Shown here one piece after another: positions 10,818-22,136 of a DNA stretch of 64,000 bases (position 1 is its first letter; each line of letters opens with the position of its first letter). The notes under the pieces were generated by a model, which was given only the letters and a program-made list of their open reading frames with translations, did not search any database and was not told where the DNA came from. Origin of the DNA: Saussurea involucrata. Taxonomy: Eukaryota; Streptophyta; Magnoliopsida; Asterales; Asteraceae. The translations under genes were made by a program, and so were the position numbers. Location of the stretch: positions 93,226,873 through 93,290,872 of the forward strand of contig CM066326.1 of NCBI GenBank assembly GCA_033807775.1, written 5' to 3'.

Positions 10818-11891
10818 TGTTGGGTCATCAAGATTTGAAGATGACCTCATGATCTCCTTTTATACTTTGAAAAACATTTTATACTTAGAGAAATTTTGGA
10901 TGCATGGTTCTTTGTAATGGCTTGTACAAGATAGCAAATGTTTGGTGAAGTCAAAGATCAACCAAAGTCAAGATTAAAGATTCTCTCATTGTGGAAGTGA
11001 AAGATATTTTCTCAACACATACAAGTCATTGTCCACCGATGGTGTTCTCACACATCGGTGGACATATCTCCACCGAAATCTCTCTCTGTTTCGGCCAAAG
11101 AATCCCACCAATGGAAGTCCAATTTCGGTGGGATCTCAAAGAAGTCTCAAAGATGTTTTCTCCAAAGATGATGTCACATATCCCAAAGATGATGTCACAT
11201 ATCTCAAAGATGTGTCACATATCCCAGAGCTATCATCGGTGGGATCTCAAAGAAGTTTCAAAGATGCTTTCTCCAAAGATGTGTCACATATCCCAAGTTT
11301 CCTTCGGTGGTGCAATATTTAGAAGACAAATTGAGAAGATATTTTCTACATGGATAAAGTGACATTTTGTCTTATTATCCATTTCCATATAAAGTTCTTT
11401 TCTCATGCATGGGCTCTTCTGCTGTACCTTGTAAAAGGTGACAAGGACTTCACAACTCTCCAGAAGTCAACATCCTCAGCAAGTGTGAAGATGACAAGTG
11501 TCCCAAGCATTCAATGCTTGCACACTCCTTGTCACTATAAAAGGAAGACCTCTCCATGCAGAAAAGACTAACATCTTGAGAGACTTTGAAGATTACTGTG
11601 TGCTCTTGATATTCTACGCAAACTGGAAGACTTCTCTAAGTGCAAGAATTTCCAGGTTGCTTGAAAAACTTTATAGCTTTGTTCTAAGTGTTCTTAGTTA
11701 TTTTGTTAGTATACTTTGTGTAAGACTGTTAGAATAGTTTATCTGTTCTTTTCCGCAACAGTCTTAAGTTTCTTTGTGTAATTCTTGTTGAAAGTTTTTC
11801 AATAAAAAGAATTAAAATTGTGAAAAATTTGAGTATTGTTTTCAACCCCCCCCCCCTTATACAATACTTGTTTAGCCATCTGGGACTAACA
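10818..11891 (+). repeat. 5' LTR of the Copia-type element
   Basis: A 1074-bp LTR from TGTTGGGTCATC to GGGACTAACA (TGTTgg / ctAACA ends). It contains repeated bZIP-like GATGTCACATATC units (11166-11295), paired CACCGAT/ATCGGTGG elements, TATA box CTATAAAAGG (11535-11544), AATAAA (11801-11806) and a C10 run near 11847. Confidence 0.9.
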
Positions 11892-11893
11892 AG

Positions 11894-11905
11894 TGGTATC
11901 AGAGC
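11894..11905 (+). promoter_or_regulatory. Primer-binding site (initiator tRNA-Met) of the Copia-type element
   Basis: TGGTATCAGAGC two bases after the 5' LTR, the standard plant LTR-element PBS complementary to initiator tRNA-Met. Confidence 0.92.
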
Positions 11906-11936
11906 AGAAAGTTTAATTCCATAAACTTGATCTGCG

Positions 11937-13306
11937 ATGGCTGCCTCTTCTTCTTCTACTATTGAAAACTCTTTTCAAAATAACTTTTCTGAAAATGGGT
12001 CTATTTCAAAACCTCCTAAGTTTAACCCCAACAACTTTTCTTTGTGGAAAGTCGGATGATGCTTTTCATGGAAGGAATGGATAGTAGATATCCAACCATT
12101 CTAAGTGAGGGACCCTTTGTTCCTAGAGTCTGGTCTCGCTATGAAAGCAAAAAATCTGGTAAGGAAGTTGTTGGAAAAGATGATTCTGATGATTCGTCTG
12201 ATGAAGAAAAATCTGTTGCTACTGGTCGTTACATTCTTAAAAATCCTAAGAAATACTCTGATGAGGAAAAACGGCTTGTATCTCTTGATTCTAAAGTTAG
12301 AACTATCATTGCTCTCTCTCTTCCTGATGAAGTGTACCACTCTCTGGTAAATCTCTCTACTGCCAAATAGATGTGGTCCACTCTGTGTGTTTTGTACGAA
12401 GGTACAAATGAAGTTAAAAAGAGCAGAAAGATTGCTCTTGTTAGAAATTATGAACTCTTTGCTTTTGAAAAAGGAGAATCTCTTCCTAGCTACTACAATC
12501 GCTTCAACTCTCTTTTAAATGATCTTAAGTTGTTGGGCAGAGTCTATGATAATGAGGAAGTCTTGTGCAAGTTCATGGATTGTCTTCCAGATTTTTGGGA
12601 AAATATATGTACTTGCATCAAAACTACCAAGGACTTTGAGTTCATGCCCTTAACTGTTCTTTATGGAACTCTTTTCAACTATGAGCAGACGAAACTGCAT
12701 AGGTTTATAAAGAACTCTTCTCTTGCTCTCCTAAGTGACTCTTCCAAAAAGACTAAGTGTTTTCCAAAAATCACCTACCCATCTGACTCTGACCATGATA
12801 GTCAAGAAGATCCCAATGATCATTCAGAGGCATATCTTAGTGATGCTAAGGATGAATGTGAGGAAACTTCAGTTGATAAATTATCTGATGAAATGGTCAT
12901 GTTGGATGGGCACTCTAAATCCAAATCTCATCTCTCTTCTGGAAAATCTAAGTTTGGTAGAAAATCAACCTTTTCTCTCTCCAAACACTCTTCTTTGGAC
13001 AAATCTAATGAGGAATGTTTTAACTGTGGTAAAAAGGGTCATTTTGCTTCTGAGTGTAAAAGTAAACATTTTGAAAGACCCAGAACTGCTTCCTCAGGCC
13101 GATTTTCCTCAAAATCGGAAAGATCCAAATATGATTCCCAAAAGTTCAGCCAACACCTCTCTTCTGCAAATTCTGACCGGGCTGAAAGATACAAGGAAAA
13201 ATACAAGAGAGAAAAGGAAAGAAATGAAAGACTTGTCAGAAGAGGAAAGGGTCTGCCTGCTAAATCTTATGATTTGGCAGATGAACCCACATCTGAAAGC
13301 GAATGA
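11937..13306 (+). pseudogene. Copia-type gag polyprotein (UBN2 and CCHC), frameshifted
   Basis: Starts at ATG 11937 (MAASSSSTIENSFQ), 32 nt after the PBS. The typical KFNPNNFSLWK opening is followed by a one-base frameshift near 12050. The UBN2 gag domain occupies about 12270-12690 (ALSLPDEVYHSL, then LPSYYNRFNSLLNDLK), with a TAG at 12368-12370 before MWSTL. The zinc knuckle CFNCGKKGHFASEC lies at about 13017-13058. The C-terminus is basic and Ser-rich, ending at 13306. With one frameshift and one nonsense codon this copy cannot make full Gag. No pol frame follows. Confidence 0.85.
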
Positions 13307-14530
13307 CTCCTCAACTGCTCTTGTATCAGCTAAGTGATTCTCCTCCTCACCACAGGTACATCCATTTCTATCTCTCTCTGATGCTGAAAAGATTGAAGCA
13401 TTTAATTCTTTATCTATTGTCTTTAGATGATGCATCCTTCTCTTCCAACTCATGCAAAATATTTTATAACTCTGAAAAAGGAAAGTTTCTGTGTGCCGAC
13501 TTTTTATCAAAAATAAATCCTCCAATTTTTTGTAAAAAAAAAAAAAAAACTGCAGATTTCCTACCGAAAATAGCCAATTTTCGGTGGATCTCCTTAATTT
13601 TCGGTAGGAAAGCAAAAATAAAAAAAATAAAAAATAAAAAAAAAATTCTACTGATTTTCCACCGAAAATCCTACCGAAAATTGCCAATTTTCGGTGGGAT
13701 CTCCTTAATTTTCGGTGGGAAAGCAAAAAAAAAAAAAAAATTGTCTTGCTTATGGCCGAATTTTTCATTTTCTCTTGATGTTTTTCCTGCGTCGGCCGCT
13801 GAGGGGGAGAATTCATCTGAGGGGAGCAACATCAACCCTCAGTACTTATATTCATCTGAGGGGGAGCAACATCAACCCTCAGTACTTATATCCAACGACC
13901 AACTTGAAAAAATGAGGAAATCGACGGACCGGTTAAGGGGGAGCACATCAGTCCGGGCGGATCTAACTGAGGGGGAGTAACACAAAGACCGACTGATCTA
14001 ACTGAGGGGGAGCAAATAAAAGACAAGTTGATGATGCTAAACAGGAAAAGAAAGAAAATGCAAGAGACTGGCAGAAGCATCCTGAGGCTGATTCATTCAA
14101 ACTCAACCCTCCTCAAAGTTTGTCACTATAATGGGTTGTCTCCTATCAAAACCCACAGATTCTCTTGAAATAAGTGAATGACTTGAAAATTTGAAACATC
14201 TGAAGAAAAGCAAAAGTTCTTCAACACATCAACAGGCTGCTGATCAAAATGTAGAATCCTCAAGCCAGACACAAGTTTCAACTCGCCCCTCCAAAGATGC
14301 AAGTAATATTCATTCTGTTCATAATGTTTATACTTCTTTCCTTTTCCTTTCGATTATTTGTACAGCTATACCTTTTTATTTTTTCTTATATGTAAATATC
14401 ATATATACATACACACACACACACAAAAAAAAATGGACTGTGTGAAAAAGAACCCAAAAGAGTAAAGAAGGGTCAACATGCATTATTCATTGTCTTACTC
14501 ATGTTTTTCTAAGTATGGATGTCATCATCA
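13307..14530 (+). other. Non-coding interior of the Copia-type element with hairpin repeats
   Basis: No pol coding potential was found. It holds two imperfect tandem copies of a roughly 115-130-bp block (13555-13735) built on CCGAAAATxGCCAATTTTCGG dyads and ending in poly-A runs. Tandem repeats of CTGAGGGGGAGCAACATCA type follow (13800-13990), resembling reduplicated polypurine tracts. A (CA)n tract lies at 14410-14424. TTTTCGGTGGGATCTC is shared with the element's own LTR. Confidence 0.7.
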
Positions 14531-14543
14531 AATAGGGGGAGAT
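14531..14543 (+). promoter_or_regulatory. Polypurine tract of the Copia-type element
   Basis: AATAGGGGGAGAT directly before the 3' LTR, the expected plus-strand primer. Confidence 0.85.
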
Positions 14544-15597
14544 TGTTGGGTCATCAAGATTTGAAGATGACCTCATGATCTCCTTTTATACTTTGAAAAA
14601 CATTTTATACTTAGAGAAATTTTGGATGCATGGTTCTTTTGATACAAGATAGCAAATGTTTGGTGAAGTCAAAGATCAACCAAAGTCAAGATTAAAGATT
14701 CTCTCATTGTGGAAGTGAAAGATCTTTTCTCAACACATACAAGTCATTGTCCACCGATGGTGTTCTCACACATCGGTGGACATATCTCCACCGAAATCTC
14801 TCTCTGTTTCGGCCAAAGAATCCCACCAATGGAAGTCCAATTTCGGTGGGATCTCAAAGAAGTCTCAAAGATGCTTTCTCCAAAGATGATGTCACATATC
14901 CCAAAGATGATGTCACATATCTCAAAGATGTGTCACATATCCCAGAGCTATCATCGGTGGGATCTCAAAGAAGTTTCAAATATGCTTTCTCCAAAGATGT
15001 GTCACATATCCCAAGTTTCCTTCGGTGGTGCAATCTTTAGAAGACAAATTGAGAAGATATTTTCTACATGGATAAAGTGACATTTTGTCTTATTATCCAT
15101 TTCCATATAAAGTTCTTTTCTCATGCATGGGCTCTTCTGCTGTACCTTGTAAAAGGTGACAAGGACTTCACAACTCTCCAGAAGTCAACATCCTCAGCAA
15201 GTGTGAAGATGACAAGTGTCCCAAGCATTCAATGCTTGCACACTCCTTGTCACTATAAAAGGAAGACCTCTCCATGCAGAAAAGACTAACATCTTGAGAG
15301 ACTTTGAAGATTACTGTGTGCTCTTGATATTCTACGCAAACTGGAAGATTTCTCTAAGTGCAAGAATTTCCAGGTTGCTTGAAAAACTTTATAGCTTTGT
15401 TCTAAGTGTTCTTAGTTATTTTGTTAGTATACTTTGTGTAAGACTGTTAGAATAGTTTATCTGTTCTTTTCCGCAACAGTCTTAAGTTTCTTTGTGTAAT
15501 TCTTGTTGAAAGTTTTTCAATAAAAAGAATTAAAATTGTGAAAATTTTGAGTATTGTTTTCAACCCCCCCCCCCCCTTCTACAATACTTGTTTAGCC
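14544..15597 (+). repeat. 3' LTR of the Copia-type element (14 bp truncated)
   Basis: Nearly identical to the 5' LTR. Differences include a small indel near 14637 and a longer C-run (14 C near 15566). The sequence stops at TTGTTTAGCC, where the 5' LTR continues 14 bp further to AACA. At 15598 viral protease sequence (GTCATTGCATTC) begins, with a CC microhomology at the joint. Confidence 0.9.
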
Positions 15598-18500
15598 GTC
15601 ATTGCATTCTTTGATACAGGATCTTCAGTTTCAATATTGAATCCTGACATCTTACCCCAAAGCTATTGGCGACCACACCACCAACACTTCCTTGCGGCCA
15701 GTGGAAACACATTTGTCATTGATAAAATCAGTATTCCTATTTTTATCAGACTTTTTCCTAAATGTGTTGTCAAACACAGACTGTTAGGATCAAGTTCCCA
15801 TGGTGTTAAGTGCATTTTATGCACCTAACTTTGTATATAATAGTTGCATTTTAGTTCTATTATTAGTGTTTAGTTTAGCCTTTCCATGCATTATTATTCA
15901 TCTCTTCTTACTTTCTTTAATCACGGTTGGAAATTCTTTTGGGAATTGTTTTTATGCTTTTGGTATATATTTTGTGCAGATTGTGCGTAATTTGAAAGGC
16001 GAGATGGGCGGAGGCATGCTCTTGAAGAAGAAAGAACGAAAAGATGAAGTGTACGTGGGCGAGGAAGCGGAAAACGAAAGAAAGAAGATGAAAGGACGCG
16101 AAGAAAACACCCTGAATTGATGCTTGAAAGTTGCTGCCATACTTTCACGGGCGCGAAGGAAACTCCCCGGCCATGAAAGTCATTTGGACTTTTAATTTTC
16201 TGGGCTTTTTTCTTTTGGGCTTTTGGGCCTGTCTTTAAACTCTCTTAGGGCTTTATTTGTAGATATATTAGGAGTTTCCTTTTAGAATTAGACACTCTCA
16301 ATCACACGACAATTTCAGTTTCTAAGAAGTAGTTTTCTATTTGAACGAGTTCTTCAAGGAATTGGGGAAGAAGATGAATTTGCAACAAGCTTAGGCCATT
16401 GGAATCCGACTTGCTACCAGTTTTCATACTAGTATCTTCTTCGCTTTCTTCTCAATTTACTTGGTTGTTGAATTCTAATTTTATTTGGTTGGAAACAATG
16501 TTTTGTTCATGAATTCATCTTTGTTCTTAATTGAAGTGTTAGATTTAGTTTCTCTTCATCTCTTTCGTGTTTATTGTATTTTTTCTACTCCTTTGCATCT
16601 CTATTTCTCATCTCTACCCTAATTTCTTCAACTCTATTTAAAATTCTGCACTTGGTTAAATTCTGCACTTAATTTTAGGGTTAATTAATTTTCTGCACTC
16701 CAATTTTCTGCATAAAAATAGGTTAGATTAATTTTCTGCATATGTTTACTTAGTAATCCATTGTTCATCTCTTGATTGTTAGTGTTAATTGTAATTAGAT
16801 TGAGTCTAATGTAATTTCTCTATTAGTCTAGGTTTAATTTTGGTTTTTATTCCGTTAGAGTCTAATTAAGTAACTTTTGCTTGGTCTTGTTTAAATAGTT
16901 CGTTTAATTGGGTAATCATCGCCTTAGGATTGAAGTTTTGGGATTGATCAATTGTTCTTAAAACGGATGTTGAGTTTTAATCCATTTCGATTGTAACGAA
17001 AGTTGAATTGATTTAATTGGGGTTTAACAAAGTGTCTAGTAATTCAATTGGTTGTTGATAAAAACGAAAGTTTAGTCTTCACTTGAGTCGAATTGATCAA
17101 TGACAACGGTCCTAACATGTGAATAGTTAGGGATGTTGATTGGGAAATACATTCGTTTTAAATCTTAATGTTTCTTCCCAATGTATATGTGTTGCGAAAG
17201 TAAATACATATCTTGGTTAGAAAAGCTTTCTCACCTCGAGAGAGGGTTGAAGTAGCTTTGAAAAAAATGAATTCCCACCATTACCAAAATCCAAGGTTGA
17301 TATTACTCAATGTTCTTAGTTTTAGTCGTCTTTTCTCTTATTTAATTTTAGTCTTAATTGCTTATTATTGTGTCCCTTTCCCTTAATCTCTTTTGTTTTA
17401 AGTTCAATTAGATAAAAATCAAACCAATTTATCTGATTCGCATGACTAGTCATGATTATTAAGTAGTTAATGTTTAGACCGTCACCTCCCCGTGATCGAC
17501 CCGTATGCTACATAACCCGTACGCTTGCGGTATAAATTTAAAACACATCACATGGCAAAGACCTTCTCATCGGATTTGATATCCTCCACAAGTTGCCAGG
17601 ATTAAGGTATGCAGAACAAGGTCTCCGTTATAAGAGCTTTCTGAACCCATGGAGCCCCGTCCCAAACCTTTACATGGCATCAGCCCCTACCATGGAAGAT
17701 ACGAAGAAAGAGATTATTATGTATTCCTGTGCTTCTAATCACTTGGAATTTCTAACCAAAAACGACTCCCCGTTATGGTTAAATCCATCATTCTTCGTCA
17801 GCCACCCGTTCAAAAGGAATGAAGATGTTAACCCAACCAAAGCAAGTCACCCCGGGATGAACCCTGACCACTATCAACTAGCGGTCCAGGAATGTTCAGA
17901 GCTAGTTAATCAAGGAATTATCGAAACTACTACCTCACCATGGGCATGTGAGGCATTTTACGTCAACAAAAGAAGTGAGCAAGTTCGCGGAAAACTACGA
18001 CTGGTCATAAATTACCAGCCCCTGAATCACTTTCTAGCCGACGATAAATTCCCACTACCTCAGAAAAGGTCCCTGTTCCAGTCTCTGACCAATGCACGAA
18101 TACTATCCAAATTCGATCTCAAAGCTGGGTTCTGGCAACTAGGGATACATCCCGATGATAGGCCAAAAACCGCCTTTTGTATCCCTGACCATCACTACCA
18201 GTGGAACGTCATGCCTTTTGGTCTAAAGAATGCTCCTTCAGTTTTCCAAAAAGCAATGACAAGGATTTTTGAGCCTATCCTTCAGCATACCCTGGTTTAC
18301 ATTGATGACATCCTCTTGTTTTCCCCAGATGAGGACTCTCATGTTGAGTTGCTGTCTCAATTCCATTCTATCGTCAAAAAACATGGGATCATGTTATCAG
18401 AAAATAAGATGGTGATAGGAGTCAGTTCTATCGATTTTCTTGGCATGCAGATCACAGATGGAAAATACCAACCGCAGCCACACATATCCCAAGAATTGCA

Positions 18501-19258
18501 CAAATTTCCCGACGAACTGACATCACAAAATGAAATCCAACAGTTCCTTGGCCTGGTTAATTATATGGCTGATTTTTTGCCTAAGTTATCGTGCCATACA
18601 GTTCACCTATTCCCTATGCTAAAAAAGGGGCCACCCCTTTGGAGCGAAGAACAGACCTCGGCAGTAAAAGCAATAAAACAACTTGCTGATGCGATGCCCC
18701 CTTTAAAGATTCCTACAGCAACTGATAAGAGAATACTCCAGACGGACGCAAGTGATGAATACTGGGGAGCAGTACTGCTGGAAGAAGACAAAAGTGGGTC
18801 CAGAACAATATGTGGCTACAAAAGTGGCACGTTCAAAGATTCTGAAAAAACATTACCACTCCACTTTCAAAGAAATTCTTGCTGTCAAAAGAGGAATTGA
18901 AAGATTCCAATTCCATGTAATCGGTCACGATTTTCAGATCGAAATGGATATGTCATCTTTCCCACGTATGTTGCAGTTCAAGAGAAAGATGCTCCCTGAG
19001 GCACAACTTTTAAGATGGGCAAATTGGTTCTCTCAGTGGAAGTTCACTGTGAGACATATCAAAGGATCTGAAAATATCCTTGCTGGTTTTTTGTCTCGCC
19101 CAAAGGCCTATAAAAACCACATCCAGAAAGAAGTCCAACATGTCCTGCATCACAAGATCATCCCAATGGTACTTCCCATAGCACCAGCTGATATCCTCCT
19201 GGAATCTTCTGCCCGGCACAACGTTCAATCCACTGGCAGATCATCCTCACATACCATC
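15598..19258 (+). pseudogene. Pararetrovirus block B: protease - RT - RNase H, interrupted by a solo LTR
   Basis: Protease begins at 15598 (VIAFFDTGSSVSIL), is cut at 15803 by a solo LTR, and resumes at 17551. The frame 17593-18900 covers the end of protease and a complete RT: LRLVINYQPLNHF, FDLKAGFWQLGI, MPFGLKNAPSVFQ, and the intact active site YIDD near 18300, which is YIDV in block A. RNase H starts (TDASDEYWG, about 18735) but one extra A in the A-run near 18846 shifts the frame. RNase H then continues in the next frame (18860-19258), still recognisable to FLSRPKAYKNH. The end at about 19258 is an inversion joint. Confidence 0.9.
15804..17550 (+). mobile_element. Solo LTR, Ty3/Gypsy (Athila/Tat-like)
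   Basis: A 1747-bp sequence starting TGTTAAGTGC and ending AAACACATCA, flanked by perfect 5-bp duplications CATGG (15799-15803, 17551-15755 equivalent at 17551-17555). The CGTGATCGACCCGTATGC...CTTGCGGTATAAATTT stretch before the end is typical of the 3' end of Athila/Tat LTRs. No internal domain or second LTR. The 106-aa open frame at its left end is not conserved coding. It is inserted in the viral protease coding region. Confidence 0.82.
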
Positions 19259-19327
19259 TAGGACTGGTGGTTTACCATTATACTACTATGAACTAGAGAG
19301 GAAATATAAAGAACAAAGAGAGAAACT
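19259..19327 (-). repeat. Inverted fragment of the pararetrovirus intergenic region
   Basis: Reverse complement of the viral leader around 9080-9150 (CTAGTTCATAGTAGTATAAT and CCACCAGTCCTAG), joined to the interrupted RNase H tail of block B. The joint lies in a shared ACCATC. It marks a tail inversion and the right edge of recognisable virus DNA. Confidence 0.8.
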
Positions 19328-20004
19328 ATTATTTTATCTACTATTAAAGGTTAAATTGTTATTTAATTAATAAAAAAATGTAATAATCATACGTTAGTAA
19401 AAAGCCAAGCTGTCTCGAGTAATACATTAGTTACAATTCATTATTTTCAACATTTATTTTAGAACGGAGGGAGTATGATTTAGTAAATACCCAAGCAATG
19501 TCAAGTAATACATTAGTTAAAATTAGGGTTCTAAAAGGTATGTCTGGTAGAAGATGCGTCTGTAACTTTGTAAGGTCAGACACATGTTGAGGTGCAGTGT
19601 GACTCTTTTCTTTCAAGGCGTAATATAACATTGTTTGTAATCTCTCTCTATATACATAAATAAATTTATTCTTTTCCAAATAACATTATGTATAAAAAAC
19701 ATATATAAGGAGGTTCAGAGGAAAATCTAAAAAAAAACAAAAACTAAGGAACAACCGGTAACCGTTCATCTAGTCGGTATGTACATGTGCATATAAGTAA
19801 TTGAAGCGGTTTTTTGGTTTTATGCACATCTGCATATACACGTGTGCATGTTTTAAATTATTTGTATATACATGTACATAATGGTTATCAGGATGTTCTT
19901 CAGTTTTTTATTTTTTTACGGTTTTTCCCTTAACCTAACCCTATATATATATAATATACAAACTTCTCTTTAAAAGCATGTTTTATACTCTTCTCGTCCC
20001 ATAA
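19328..20004. other. AT-rich intergenic DNA with MITE remnants
   Basis: No gene. A repeated GTAATACATTAGTTA motif (about 19420 and 19505) surrounds an ACGGAGGGAGTA Stowaway-like end at 19463-19474. A segment at about 19715-19945 with GTACATGTGCATA palindromes is homologous to 33085-33305 in an intron of the peroxidase gene, so both are copies of one dispersed element. Confidence 0.55.
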
Positions 20005-20007
20005 TAA

Positions 20008-20657
20008 GGGCCTGTTTAGAAGTGGCTTAATGAGTTCTTTAGCGAATAATGGTGTTTAGAAGTGGCTTAATGATTTAATTATAAGCTTATTCGCTAAGAT
20101 TTTGAGAGGAGCCTTTATGGATACAGACTTTTATTCCCTAAATACCCCTCCAAAAAATGAATCGCTCAGCCGGTCAGCCCAGCCCAAAAAGAAAACACGC
20201 TCAAATTCAAACCCTAGCATTTCCATCTCATACCCACTGATTCATCTTGCGATAGGAGCTACTCGGATCTGCGACTTGAAGCTGCTACCGCCGGCAACTT
20301 GAAGCCGCTCCAATCGTGAGGTAAACCTTCATGTTTTTGCCTGCCATTTGTGTCCTGAAGCTGCTCGTATGCTGAGGCGATTTGAAGGCTGCTAACATGA
20401 ATCTGTGTGTTCGTGAATCTGTTCTATTTGTAAAGTTGTATTTGTTTTGCTTTTGCTTATCTCTATCTAATTTGTGTGTTCGTGAATCTGTTCTATCAGT
20501 TCTCGTTTAGCAGCAAGTGGCTGGTGAATCTTTTGTTCCATCAGTGTTACGTGACAGGCGGACGTTTATTCGGCGCAACAAACAGACAGCAACAGATTAA
20601 TCCAAACAGTCGTCTTTATCCATACAGTACTCAATGAAAAACCAACCAAACAGTCTC
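20008..20657. mobile_element. PIF/Harbinger-type MITE
   Basis: A 650-bp element starting GGGCCTGTTTAG and ending CCAAACAGTCTC, flanked by TAA at 20005-20007 and 20658-20660 (3-bp TWA duplication typical of PIF/Harbinger). Its right flank TAA is also the left flank of the next element. Its right end resembles the inverted left end of the element at 43698-44757. No transposase. Confidence 0.65.
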
Positions 20658-20993
20658 TAAGGGGCTGTTTGTTAGTTGCTGAATGGTGAGAGGCTCAGTA
20701 TAGTTGAGTGTAGAATGAAATTTGGTTGTTTGGTAACTGTTCTGAATGGTAACTCTAAATGACAACAAGTTACCATTTTAACCCTATGTATCATTTAGTT
20801 CCGAATGAAATATATCTGTTTGTTAGATAACTGAATAAAACAATTATTTTGCAAATATAATTACATTCTCAATATTACTATTTCAAAAAAACATTTCATA
20901 TTAATCCAAATAAACATAACATCAATTTTTCAAGTTCTAGAATAAACAAAAACATAACAATCAAATTCCAACATTGTAGTTTTACAACAATTC

Positions 20994-21458
20994 TTAATTT
21001 GACGCATTTGACTGATTCACAATCTGGTCACGTAAATTAGTCATGTATTGATTGTTTTGAGTACCAAAAGGCCTTCCATCCATGTCATCTTCATCGCCTC
21101 CCACAATTTCTTCTTGTCCCTCAGCAATAAACATGGGGTCATTGTCATAATCCATGAATAATTGATCGTGGATATTGCATCTTCTTATAAAATTATGAAC
21201 CGCGAAACAAGCAATTACAACGTTTCTTTGTATTCGAAACGGATAGGGAGCCATTTGCTTTAAAATTGGAAATCTTGCCTTCAAGACTCCGTAGGCACGC
21301 TCGATAACATTTCTGAGTTGCGCATGAGCATGGTTGAACCTTTCTTCTTTTGTCAAGGCGCGTTGTCGTCGAAAATCGCCAAGCCAATACCTCGTATTGC
21401 GGTATGGAGTCATAAAACCACGAGTATTGACATAAGCAGCATCACAAAGATAATATTT
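20994..21458 (-). pseudogene. PIF/Harbinger transposase, C-terminal fragment
   Basis: Open minus frame ending at 20994. It contains the HARBI1/DDE_Tnp_4 C-terminal core: LCDAAYVNTRGF with the second catalytic Asp (about 21440), then NHAHAQLRNVIERAYGVLKA with the conserved Glu, and VIACFAVHNFIRRC. About 150 residues remain of a family that is usually near 400. The N-terminal domain and first catalytic Asp are missing, so it cannot be active alone. The ATG at 21413 is internal to the conserved region and not a real start. Confidence 0.82.
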
Positions 21459-21509
21459 ATATACAAATTATTTTGTGGAAAAACATGTTTATTTGTTTTT
21501 CTTTTTGGG

Positions 21510-21830
21510 ATGTGAAGAAATCGACAAGTAAAAATCAACAGTAGAAAAGAAATTTCTTTTTCGTTTTTAGGACTGAAGAAATCGACAATCAACAACTTTA
21601 TTTGAAGAAATTTGGTTTTCGTTTTTAGGCTGAAGAAATCGATCATCATCAACAGCAGAATTCGACTGAAATCGATGTTCTTCATATCGACTTTGAAGAA
21701 ATCGATCATCATCAACAGTAGAAATTGACTAAAATCGATGTTCTTCATATCGATTTTGAAGAAATCGATGGAAGAAAGAGGCTGAAGAAATCGATTGAAG
21801 AAGATGGAATACATCAAAATAAATCGATAT
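21510..21830. repeat. Degenerate tandem repeats (GAAGAAATCGAT units) inside the Harbinger element
   Basis: Repeated GAAGAAATCGAYNATCATCAACAGYAGAA units occupy the region upstream of the transposase fragment on its strand. The 135-aa open frame on the minus strand is a by-product of the repeat and not a gene. Confidence 0.6.
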
Positions 21831-22136
21831 ACCTGAGTGAGATGGAACCATCGGCGGCGAGATGGAACACCGGCGACGAGATGCGGTGGTGAGATGAGGA
21901 ATGCAATCGCACAGATGAGTCTTGGAAGAAGGACGCGGCTGTGAATTTTTTAAAAGGGGTAGAAGTGGAAAAAATGACAATCTGAATAGTTGAGGGATGC
22001 CCTAGCCACAAAATCGCTCAGAGCCTTTTGTCACCATTAAGAGGGTAATTTTTTTTTACCAAACAACCTATACCTCTGACCGATTCAGAGGTTACCTCTT
22101 ACTGTAACCATTAAGAGCTAAACAAACAGCCCCTAA

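Larger units (their letters stand above)
10818..15597 (+). mobile_element. Non-autonomous, gag-only Ty1/Copia-type LTR retrotransposon
   Basis: About 4.78 kb: 5' LTR, tRNA-Met PBS, a damaged gag of the UBN2/CCHC type, a long non-coding A-rich segment, polypurine tract and 3' LTR. No protease, integrase, RT or RNase H is present between 13307 and 14531, although the PPT and both LTRs are in place, so pol was lost in the lineage and movement would need a helper. The LTRs are highly similar, which suggests a fairly recent insertion. It lies inside the coat protein of block B. The 3' LTR lacks its last 14 bp, so no target duplication can be recognised on that side. Confidence 0.88.
20661..22133 (-). 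mobile_element. PIF/Harbinger DNA transposon, internally deleted
   Basis: A 1473-bp element with terminal inverted repeats GGGGCTGTTTGTTAG / CTAAACAAACAGCCCC and target duplications TAA at 20658-20660 and 22134-22136. It carries the C-terminal part of a DDE transposase on the minus strand. Shorter copies with the same ends occur at 34053-35379 and 43482-44814, so this is the probable transposase-bearing relative of those MITEs. Confidence 0.85.

Noticed and set aside
11892..11906. tRNA gene at GGTATCAGAGC motifs (also 6809 and 55573)
   Set aside because: Only the 3' end complement of initiator tRNA-Met, in PBS position next to LTRs or viral leader; no cloverleaf.
15800..16148. 106-aa plus frame and 75-aa minus frame
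   Set aside because: Inside a solo LTR bounded by CATGG duplications; no coding evidence.
21410..22011. Minus-strand frames of 135, 83 and 65 aa
   Set aside because: Low-complexity GAAGAAATCGAT repeats within the Harbinger element; only the transposase part is recognisable.
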